32,687 nt of DNA from the NCBI GenBank assembly GCA_007130245.1, contig SLSW01000209.1, positions 1-32,687 on the forward strand. The letters are read 5' to 3'. A program made the translations under genes and the position numbers. This document shows, piece by piece, positions 24,712-31,531 of the stretch; position 1 is the first letter of the stretch; each line of letters opens with the position of its first letter. The DNA comes from Micromonosporaceae bacterium (GTDB lineage Bacteria > Actinomycetota > Actinomycetes > Mycobacteriales > Micromonosporaceae). The notes under the pieces were generated by a model. That model ran no database searches, was not told the DNA's origin, and saw nothing but the letters and a program-made list of their open reading frames with translations.

Positions 24712-25698
24712 CTACCAGGCCCAGGCTTCGGGGCCAGGGCCGCCCTTGCCGACCGGCGGGAACAGTTCGTCGAGCTTGGACAGGTTCGGCTCGTCCAGCG
24801 ACACCGACAGCGCTCCCAGCGCGGCGTCGAGCTGCGCGATCGTACGGGGACCGATGATCGGGGCGGTAACCGCCGGCTGGGCCAGCAGCCAGGCGACCCC
24901 GACGTCAGCCGGGTCATGACCCAGGTCGGCGCACAGCTTCTCGTACGCTTCGATCGCCGGACGGTGGTTGGCCAGCGCCTCCTCGGCGCGCCCGGACGCC
25001 GCCCGCCCGGCCGTTCCCTCGGCGAGCTTGCGCACGGCGCCGCCGAGCGCCCCGCCGTGCAGCGGTGACCAGGGGATGATGCCGATGCCGTACCGCTGGG
25101 CGGCCGGCAGCACCTCCATCTCCACGTGCCGGGTGAGCAGGTTGTAGATGCACTGTTCGGAGACCAGCCCCAGGAAGTGCCGGCGGTTCGCGGCCTCCTG
25201 GGCCTGCACCAGATGCCAGCCGGCGAAGTTGGACGATCCGACATAACGGACCTTCCCCTGGGTGACCAGCACCTCCATCGCCTGCCAGATCTCCTCCCAC
25301 GGCGTGCGCCGCTCGACGTGGTGCATCTGGTAGAGGTCGATCCAGTCGGTCTGCATCCTGCGCAGCGACGCCTCGCAGGCCTGGATCAGGTGACGCGCGG
25401 ATAGTCCGCGGTCGTTTGGCCACTCACTCATCCGCCCGTACGCCTTGGTGGCGAGCACCACCTTGTCCCGGCGGCCACCACCCTGGGCGAACCAGCGCCC
25501 GATGATCTGCTCGGTGACACCCTCGCCAAGCTTCCAGCCGTAGACGTTGGCGGTGTCGAAGAAGTTTATGCCGTGCTCGAGCGCCCGGTCCATGATCGCG
25601 TAGCTGTCCGGTTCGGTGGTCTGGGGGCCGAAGTTCATCGTGCCCAGGCACAGCCGGCTGACGGTCAAGCCGGTACGGCCGAGATTCGTATAGTCCAT
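24712..25698 (-). CDS. Aldo/keto reductase
   Basis: A 328-residue NADPH-dependent oxidoreductase with the AKR (beta/alpha)8 barrel. The catalytic tetrad is visible: Asp and Tyr in FFDTANVYGW, Lys in VLATKAYGR, His in YQMHHVE. The N-terminal LGRTGLTVSRLCLGTMNFG and the cofactor segment IIGPRTIAQLDAAL are typical of the L-glyceraldehyde-3-phosphate-reductase/YajO-like group. The start ATG 25698 (MDYTNLGRTGL) is fixed by the family N-terminus; the ORF track extends it falsely to 26295. It lies 67 nt downstream of sepH on the same strand and may be cotranscribed. The substrate cannot be told from sequence. Confidence 0.94.
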   Translation of the reverse strand: MDYTNLGRTGLTVSRLCLGTMNFGPQTTEPDSYAIMDRALEHGINFFDTANVYGWKLGEGVTEQIIGRWFAQGGGRRDKVVLATKAYGRMSEWPNDRGLSARHLIQACEASLRRMQTDWIDLYQMHHVERRTPWEEIWQAMEVLVTQGKVRYVGSSNFAGWHLVQAQEAANRRHFLGLVSEQCIYNLLTRHVEMEVLPAAQRYGIGIIPWSPLHGGALGGAVRKLAEGTAGRAASGRAEEALANHRPAIEAYEKLCADLGHDPADVGVAWLLAQPAVTAPIIGPRTIAQLDAALGALSVSLDEPNLSKLDELFPPVGKGGPGPEAWAW

Positions 25699-25765
25699 CA
25701 GCCCAGCGTGCCACGCCACCGGCGGGAAGCGGTGATCTCGAGCGACCGGCCAGCGGCGGCGTGAG

Positions 25766-26821
25766 CTACGAGGAGGACGACTCGCCGGCCGCCGGCGGGC
25801 TGCCGAACAGCACCTCGTCCCAGCTCGGGCCCCGCTTACGGGAGGTGGTCTCGCCCTCGGACTCGCCACTGTTGCGACGCGGCCGCAGCACCGCCAGTGA
25901 CGGCACCGCCGGGACGTCCTTGGGCGCGTCGGCGTCGTCGTCGAACGGCGAACCGCCACGTGATGCCGAACGCTGCCGCGGCTTGTCTGCGGTCGCCGCC
26001 GTCGCCGCGGCCGCCGCCGGTGAGTCGAGCCCGCGCCCGGAGGTGCCCACTGGCCGGTCCAAGCTGGCCATGAGCGCGTCGCGGCCGGACCGGATGGGGT
26101 CGCGGCCGGAACGTCGGGCCGAGTCGCCGGCTGGATTGGGCAGCCCGTGACCACCGCTGCCGCGCGCCGGCTCCGACCGCGATTTCCCGCGCCCGGAGCG
26201 TGTCGGGGCCTCGGTCGCCGGCTCCTGGCCGAGGATGGTGGTCGGGCGCTCGGCGCACAGGTAGTGGGCCATGTCGTCGTGCGGCACCACCACACTGCGG
26301 GTGCGGTCCAGCTCCCAGACCGCCTGAGCGGTGGCCTTACCGGACGGCCACGTGGCCACGATGCGCCAGCAACCGTCGTCGCGCCGGTAGGCGTCCCAGG
26401 AGATCTTCTCAGCGTCGATCCCGTGCTGGTCCAGGCGCGCGTCCACCACCGAGGCGAGCGAAGAACCCGACTCGGAGTTCTTCAGCTTCGTGCGGCGGGC
26501 GTGCTGGGCGAGCATGGCCCGCTCCTGCAGCACCGGGCCGGCGTAGCGAAGCACCCGGTCCACCGGCACCCCGGCGATGCGTGCCACCTCGTCGGCCGAC
26601 TCGCCGCCGCGGATGCGGGTCTGGATGTCGCGCGGCGACAGTGACGGCGGCGGCTCGCCCGGCGTCGGTTCGCTGGCGGCCTTGAGGCTGCCCCCGCCGC
26701 CGGTGCGCACCACGGTGGTGAGCCGCTCGTCCAGCGGCAGCGCCAGCAGCCGGCCGACCTCGTCGGCGAGCACGAGCGCACGCCCGTCCTCCGACAAGGC
26801 GACGAAGCGCACCGGTCGCAC
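25766..26821 (-). CDS. sepH: Septation protein SepH (DUF3071)
   Basis: A 351-residue actinobacterial cell-division protein that binds FtsZ and promotes Z-ring assembly. Residues 1-90 hold the conserved DUF3071 N-terminus (RPVRFVALSEDGRALVLADE.GRLLALPLDE), and a helix-turn-helix-like region follows (DIQTRIRGGESADEVARIAGVPVDRVLRY). The conserved core continues to about 220. A long disordered Ser/Arg/Pro/Ala segment leads to the conserved C-terminal tip RGPSWDEVLFG. The start is GTG 26821, with GGAGGA 6 nt upstream; the ORF-track start at 27076 overlaps the divergent GNAT gene. It is divergent from the tandem-GNAT gene across 120 bp that contains a 14-nt palindrome. Confidence 0.94.
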   Translation of the reverse strand: MRPVRFVALSEDGRALVLADEVGRLLALPLDERLTTVVRTGGGGSLKAASEPTPGEPPPSLSPRDIQTRIRGGESADEVARIAGVPVDRVLRYAGPVLQERAMLAQHARRTKLKNSESGSSLASVVDARLDQHGIDAEKISWDAYRRDDGCWRIVATWPSGKATAQAVWELDRTRSVVVPHDDMAHYLCAERPTTILGQEPATEAPTRSGRGKSRSEPARGSGGHGLPNPAGDSARRSGRDPIRSGRDALMASLDRPVGTSGRGLDSPAAAAATAATADKPRQRSASRGGSPFDDDADAPKDVPAVPSLAVLRPRRNSGESEGETTSRKRGPSWDEVLFGSPPAAGESSSS

Positions 26822-26871
26822 CGCATTCCTCCGTCCGCAGTTCCGGCGTTCCCGCCCACGGTACGCGTCGT

Positions 26872-26885
26872 CGCGCGATCGCGCG
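26872..26885. repeat. 14-nt perfect palindrome in the sepH/GNAT divergent promoter region
   Basis: CGCGCGATCGCGCG lies 51 nt from the sepH start and 57 nt from the GNAT start. It is a perfect dyad and could be an operator shared by the two divergent genes. The core GCGATCGC also occurs inside the propeller gene near 29650, so base composition alone may explain it. Confidence 0.35.
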
Positions 26886-26941
26886 CGCAGGGCACGCCGA
26901 GCCGTGCAAATCCGGTTGCGCTCCGTCGGTAGCGTCAGGGT

Positions 26942-27883
26942 GTGAACGACTTGGTCACGGGGACGTACGGCGACGGCGACGCGGCGGCCGTGGCGGACCT
27001 CATCAACGCGGTCGAGGCGCACGCCGGTGGTCATGCCAACGCCACCGCATCCCGCGTCACCGAGTTCATGTCCCAACTCGTACGCGATCCGGCGCGGGAC
27101 ACCCGGCTGGTGCTCACCGGCGACGGCGAGCTGGCCGCGGTGGTGATGGTCACGGCGCCGTCACCGGACGCCACCGTGATCCGCCTCGGTGGCGGGGTGC
27201 ATCCGCGGTGGCGTTCCCGCGGGCTGGGGCGCGAGCTGCTGCGGTGGCAGCTGGACCGGGCGCGGGAGATCCACCGGTCGGTCGCGCCGGACGCGGTCTG
27301 GGAGGTTCACGCCGGCGCGATGGTCGCCGATGAGCAGACGACCCGGCTGTTCGAGCGGTTCGGGATGAGTCCGGTGCGCTACTGGTTCGACATGGTCGCG
27401 CCTACCGCTGGGGTGCCGGCGGTGGCCCTGCCCGACGGCCTGCGGTTGGTGGGTTATACGGCCGAGCACGAAATCGCGCTGCACGGGGCGCACATGGACG
27501 CGTTCGCCGACCACTGGGGCTTTGAACACCGTCCGCTGGAGAGCTGGGCGGTGTTGACGGTGCGCTCGGAGCGGTTCGCGCCGGAGCTGTCGCTGCTCGC
27601 CTTCGACGGCGACGAGATCGCCGGCTATCTGCTGGGCTACCGGGACGCCGACCCGCAGCGGCTCTACATCGGCCAGGTCGGGGTGCGTAAGCCGTGGCGC
27701 CGGCGCGGCCTGGCCGCCGCGCTGCTGACCGAGGCGCTCACCGCGGCGGCGGACGCCGGCAGGACCCACGCCGCGCTGGGGGTGGACGCCGCCAGCTCCA
27801 CCGGCGCGGTCGGGGTCTACGAGCGGGCCGGCTTTACGGTCGAGTCCCGCGCCGTCACCTACTCGCTGGCGCTGCTGTCCTGA
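26942..27883 (+). CDS. Tandem-GNAT acetyltransferase
   Basis: A 313-residue cytoplasmic protein with two GNAT domains. The first has GGGVHPRWRSRGLGRELLRW (acetyl-CoA loop RxxGLG, about 80-100). The second has GQVGVRKPWRRRGLAAALLTE (about 240-260) and ends in the usual YERAGFTVESRAVTYSLAL. Mycothiol synthase (MshD) also has two GNAT domains and similar length, but its diagnostic residues are not clear to me, so I do not assign that name. Start GTG 26942 has no Shine-Dalgarno; TAGCGT ends 6 nt before it, suggesting a leaderless message. Its 3' end overlaps the convergent sigma2-propeller gene by 25 nt. The substrate is unknown. Confidence 0.85.
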   Translation: MNDLVTGTYGDGDAAAVADLINAVEAHAGGHANATASRVTEFMSQLVRDPARDTRLVLTGDGELAAVVMVTAPSPDATVIRLGGGVHPRWRSRGLGRELLRWQLDRAREIHRSVAPDAVWEVHAGAMVADEQTTRLFERFGMSPVRYWFDMVAPTAGVPAVALPDGLRLVGYTAEHEIALHGAHMDAFADHWGFEHRPLESWAVLTVRSERFAPELSLLAFDGDEIAGYLLGYRDADPQRLYIGQVGVRKPWRRRGLAAALLTEALTAAADAGRTHAALGVDAASSTGAVGVYERAGFTVESRAVTYSLALLS

Positions 27884-29562
27884 CCGGGCGGGTCGGTCAG
27901 CAGCGCCCGGCCGCCGGCCGCCGGCGCGAGGCCGGCCGCGTCGGCGAAGGTGAGCGCCGTGGTGCCGTCCGGTGCCGCCACCTCGTCGACGAGGGTGGTG
28001 GGCTCGACCGTGCCCGTGTCCAGGTTCACCGCCACGTGGTTCTGCCCGAACCGGAGGTCCATCATGCCCGACGCCAAGCTGGCCGCTAGTATCCGGCCGT
28101 CGGCCAGCCACGCGTACGGCCACTGGACCACCTGGTGGAACAAGAACGTCGCCGCCAGCAGGTCGCCAAAGGGGGTCGATCCGTTCATCATCGCCAGTAC
28201 GTGCGACTGCCCGTCCAGCAGCGACACGTACGGCCAGGGCGGGAGGCCACCACCCGGGCCGTCGACAACGGTGCCGGGTTCGTCGAACACGCGGACGATG
28301 CGCAGGCTGTCCGGGTCGGACCGGTCGATCGTGGCGAGCTGGAGCTGGCCGGGGCTTGGGGCGCGGGCCAGCAGGAACAGGTCGTCGGAGACCAGGCCGG
28401 TGGGCAGCCACAGCACTCCCGCGTGCGGGTTGTCGGCGGCGTCGAGGTCACCGTTGGGCATCGGCACCTCGTCGACGAGGGCACCGCCGGTGTCGAAGAT
28501 GCCGATCGAGGTGACCACCCGCACCGTGGCGTCCACCTCGTAGTACTCGGATATCACCGGGTCCGGCACCTCCGAGCTCAGGTCGATCAGTGGCGCGGCC
28601 AGGTGGTCGGCGTCGGCCCAGAACGCCCCCACCATCGGCGCGATCCAGCCGACGTGGTCGTCGGGCAGTGCCAGCTCGACCGTGTCGATCCCGCCGCTGC
28701 CGGCGTCGACCAGCACGACGCGGTCGAAACCCGCGCCGGTCTCGTCCCGCCACTGCGCCTGCGCGGTGCCACCGACATCGAGGTCGGGCGCCGGTGCCGG
28801 TGAGGTGACCGCCAGGCGGCTGCTGTCGGGTGACCACGCCACCATGCCCACCAGCGGCAGCGGCAGCGAGTCGACAAAGGTCCCGGCGTCGTCGATCGTG
28901 GAGCTGATGCGGACCGCGCCGCGGCCGGGGGCGATCGTGGCGGTGTAGCGCAGGTCCGGCGATACCGTCCCCACCGCTCGCAGCTGCCGGACGTACTCGC
29001 CGGTGACCGGGTTGAGCACGTAATCGCCATTGTCGGAGTAGATGGCGACGACGCTGCGTCCGGTCAGGTCCACCTCGGGCGTCTGTTCGCGGTCCAGCAG
29101 CCCGGGCGCCACCGCGACGCCGGCGACGATCACCGCCGCTGCGGCGACCACCGACCCGATCCGGGTCAACCGGCGGCGCATCGCGCCGGTCAGCGCCAAG
29201 TCGGCCAGGTCGACCGCGCGGCCCCCGGTGGCGGCCGCCGGCATCGGCGCGGCCGCGCCGGGTCGCCACCGGCGCCACCACGGCAGCACACCGCGGCGCA
29301 TCGCCCGCACGGTGAACCCGTACGGGTCGTCCTTCCCGCCGAACCAGTCGACCCCCAGCGTGATCTGTTCGGTGGCGCCGTTGTTGTCGTCGTCTCCGTT
29401 GTGGTTCATGCGCCGCCACCGCAGCCACGTCCTCTCCAGCGCGGCCTGCAGCAGCTTCTCGGCCGCGTCCTGCCGCCCGGCCAACGCGTACGCGACGCCG
29501 AACAGCTCCGGCGTGCGCTCGGTCACGAACTGGCGGAACTGCTCGCGTCGATCCCGGGGCAT
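27859..29562 (-). CDS. Sigma region-2-like domain fused to a membrane-anchored PD40/TolB-like beta-propeller
   Basis: A 567-residue protein. Residues about 5-52 (REQFRQFVTERTPELFGVAY..QDAAEKLLQAALERTWLRWRR) and about 79-100 (DPYGFTVRAMRRGVLPWWRRW) align by eye with region 2 of the SigE-family sigma factor encoded two genes upstream. There the matching sequences are LFRIAYALTGRQQDAEDLLQ and DPMAYVRRIM. An Asn/Asp/Gly insert (NHNGDDDNNG) sits between the two parts. No region 4 follows. Instead there is VDLADLALTGAMRRR, a transmembrane helix (about 134-153) and an exported propeller with PD40 strands (TVSPDLRYTA, AWSPDSSRLAV). The start is ATG 29562, with GGAGG 4-5 nt upstream; the ORF-track start at 29589 precedes that site. 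It lies 69 nt after the preceding propeller gene. It could be a decayed sigma/anti-sigma fusion or a membrane regulator using a sigma2 mimic. Confidence 0.82.
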   Translation of the reverse strand: MPRDRREQFRQFVTERTPELFGVAYALAGRQDAAEKLLQAALERTWLRWRRMNHNGDDDNNGATEQITLGVDWFGGKDDPYGFTVRAMRRGVLPWWRRWRPGAAAPMPAAATGGRAVDLADLALTGAMRRRLTRIGSVVAAAAVIVAGVAVAPGLLDREQTPEVDLTGRSVVAIYSDNGDYVLNPVTGEYVRQLRAVGTVSPDLRYTATIAPGRGAVRISSTIDDAGTFVDSLPLPLVGMVAWSPDSSRLAVTSPAPAPDLDVGGTAQAQWRDETGAGFDRVVLVDAGSGGIDTVELALPDDHVGWIAPMVGAFWADADHLAAPLIDLSSEVPDPVISEYYEVDATVRVVTSIGIFDTGGALVDEVPMPNGDLDAADNPHAGVLWLPTGLVSDDLFLLARAPSPGQLQLATIDRSDPDSLRIVRVFDEPGTVVDGPGGGLPPWPYVSLLDGQSHVLAMMNGSTPFGDLLAATFLFHQVVQWPYAWLADGRILAASLASGMMDLRFGQNHVAVNLDTGTVEPTTLVDEVAAPDGTTALTFADAAGLAPAAGGRALLTDPPGQDSSASE

Positions 29563-29631
29563 CGTCCCTCCTCTGGCCAGCGTCCACATCGCTCTGTAGA
29601 CGCCGATAGGCGCGATGGAGGGTTGCTCCCG

Positions 29632-30969
29632 TTACCGGATCGTTATCGCGCGATCGCGCGCCTGCGGCGATAGTCCAGCCGAATCACCGAACTGGGGAAT
29701 CCCGGACGTCGCCGGCCCCGGCAGGTCCACCGGGTCCATCGTTCCGGTGGACAGGTCCACTCGATGCGACTCCGCCGGCACCTCGAACCCGGTGTCAAAG
29801 CCGTACCAGCCGGCCTCCAGCAGTGCGGTGCCGTCGTGCAGCCAGGCCACCGGCAGCGGTGAGCGGTAGAGCTGGCCGTCGTCGATGGTCGCGGTGCGGT
29901 ACAGGCCGTGCGCGTGGGCGTGGGATGCCCGAGCCGAGGACTGGTAACCATCCTCCGGCGACACGTCTGCCGGTAGCGTCACCGGTGGCAGCGTCGCCGT
30001 CACCGGCCCGAGAACGACGCCGCCGGTGGTCAGGTCCAGCACCGCCAGCTCGAGCGTGCCCGGTTCCGGGAGACGGCCGAGCAGGACGCGCCCGTCGCGC
30101 ACCTCGCTGTGCGGTGCCCACATCAGCCCGCTGTGCGGCTGGTCGCTGCCGGCCAGCGGGCTCTGGTCGATCGGCACCCGTTGCACCAGGGTGCCGTCGA
30201 GGTCGAACACCGCCATGCCGGTGATGACCGGTCGGCGTTCGGACGCCGCGGCGGTTTCGTGGGCCATCGGGTGCCGGTCGGTGAGGTCGACCGTGGTCAC
30301 GACCAGGTGGTCGGGATCCAGCCAGTCCACCGGCTCCCGCAGCCCGGTGTTGTCGGTCGGGGCGTCCAGTCTCACCTCGGTCGTCTCGCCGGTTGCCGCC
30401 TCCACCACGATGACGCTGTCCACCTGTGTCCGGTGCACGCCGCGGGTGAGCGCGATCCGCCGGCTGTCGGGCGACCACACCGGGTCGCGACCGGCACCGG
30501 GCAGGTGCACGACCGTCGGTGCGCCCTCGCCCGTGGTGGCGGCGATGCGCAGCCGGAAGGGGTTCGGCATCCCCGCGACCTGCCGCAGGTCCGGTGAGAC
30601 GGTCACCCATCGGGCGTGCTCGCCGACGGTCTCCAGCACCTCGTCGACGGAACGGTAGTCGCCGGTGTCCGGGTCGAGCACCAGCGGTGGCGCGTTCACG
30701 TCGTCCTGGTAGTGGACCGTGACCACGCTCGGTCCGGCGCCGGCCGGTGCGGGGGAGGCCACCCGGTCGTGGTCGGTCCCGAGCGGGTCGGCCAGCATCA
30801 TGGGCAGGCTGATCGCGGCGGCCGCGACCACCGCCACCGAAGCCACCCCGAGGTGGGCGCGGCGCCGGCGCCGGGCCCCGGCCAGCGCGGCCCGGCCCAG
30901 GTCCACCGGCCGGCCCTCGTCGGCGATCTCGCGCAGCGCCCGGCGCAGCTCGTCGTCCATCATGGTCAT
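29632..30969 (-). CDS. Membrane-anchored PD40/TolB-like beta-propeller, sigma-coupled (probable anti-sigma)
   Basis: A 445-residue protein. A short acidic-amphipathic cytoplasmic N-terminus (MTMMDDELRRALREIADEGRPVDLG) is followed by basic residues (RRRRR), a transmembrane helix (about 40-59) and an extracytoplasmic beta-propeller. The propeller has strands TVSPDLRQVAG, VWSPDSRRIAL, VLDPDTGDYRS and VDLSTGTMDPV. The start is ATG 30969, overlapping the sigma stop as ATGA with GGAGGAG just upstream. The ORF-track start at 31269 lies inside the sigma gene. Translational coupling to a SigE-family sigma gene and the type-II topology are the hallmarks of an anti-sigma or sigma-sensor partner (inference). 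The propeller could sense an envelope ligand. No zinc anti-sigma motif (HxxxCxxC) is present, so the sigma-binding element would be atypical. Confidence 0.85.
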   Translation of the reverse strand: MTMMDDELRRALREIADEGRPVDLGRAALAGARRRRRAHLGVASVAVVAAAAISLPMMLADPLGTDHDRVASPAPAGAGPSVVTVHYQDDVNAPPLVLDPDTGDYRSVDEVLETVGEHARWVTVSPDLRQVAGMPNPFRLRIAATTGEGAPTVVHLPGAGRDPVWSPDSRRIALTRGVHRTQVDSVIVVEAATGETTEVRLDAPTDNTGLREPVDWLDPDHLVVTTVDLTDRHPMAHETAAASERRPVITGMAVFDLDGTLVQRVPIDQSPLAGSDQPHSGLMWAPHSEVRDGRVLLGRLPEPGTLELAVLDLTTGGVVLGPVTATLPPVTLPADVSPEDGYQSSARASHAHAHGLYRTATIDDGQLYRSPLPVAWLHDGTALLEAGWYGFDTGFEVPAESHRVDLSTGTMDPVDLPGPATSGIPQFGDSAGLSPQARDRAITIR

Positions 30970-31478
30970 CGCGTCTCCTCCAGCACCGTCAGATCCAGCC
31001 GGCCGGCGTACCGCGTGCGCAGGCGGTGCAGCGCCCGGGACGCCTGGCTCGCCACCGTCTTGGGTGAGCAGCCGAGAATGTCGGCGACCTCCGCCTCGCT
31101 GCGGTCCTCCAGATACCGCAGCACCAGCACCGCCCGCTGCCGCGGACCCAGCTCCTGCAGCGCCTGCCGCAGCGCCTGCCGCAGCACCACCGCCTGCGCC
31201 GGGTCGTCCGGGGCGGCCCGGTCGGCCAGCGCCGGCACCGTCACCTCCCGGCGTCCCCACCGCCGCCACCGGCCGACGTGCTCGTGGTACATGATCCGCC
31301 GCACGTACGCCATCGGGTCGTCAACGCGGCGCCAGCGCGGCACCAGCCGCTCCAGCGCGGTCTGCAACAGGTCCTCGGCGTCCTGCTGGCGTCCGGTCAG
31401 CGCGTACGCGATCCGGAACAGCGACGGGGTGGCCTGAGCCACGAAGTCGAGGTACTCCGCCTCGGTGCCGGGGTTCAC
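30966..31478 (-). CDS. SigE-family ECF RNA polymerase sigma factor
   Basis: A 170-residue group-4 sigma factor of the SigE family (TIGR02983 type). Region 2 spans about 8-75 (ATPSLFRIAYALTGRQQDAEDLLQTALERL, then DPMAYVRRIMYHEHVGRWRR). Region 4 spans about 108-160, with LGPRQRAVLVLRYLEDRSEAEVADILGCSPKTVASQASRALHRLR split between the -35-recognition helices. The start is GTG 31478, firmly supported by GGAGGTGA 4 nt upstream. Its stop overlaps the following propeller gene as ATGA, so the two are translationally coupled. The preceding gene is a third propeller, 53 nt upstream. It probably directs transcription of its own operon; no target promoter is evident in the window. Confidence 0.95.
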   Translation of the reverse strand: MNPGTEAEYLDFVAQATPSLFRIAYALTGRQQDAEDLLQTALERLVPRWRRVDDPMAYVRRIMYHEHVGRWRRWGRREVTVPALADRAAPDDPAQAVVLRQALRQALQELGPRQRAVLVLRYLEDRSEAEVADILGCSPKTVASQASRALHRLRTRYAGRLDLTVLEETR

Positions 31479-31531
31479 GGCCTCACCTCCACCCGGTCTG
31501 ACGCGGGAGGCAGCCTGAACCCTGCACCGGC

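Noticed and set aside
26942-27883. Naming the tandem-GNAT gene mshD (mycothiol synthase)
   Set aside because: Length and double-GNAT layout agree, but I could not confirm diagnostic residues and many actinobacterial double-GNAT proteins are not MshD.
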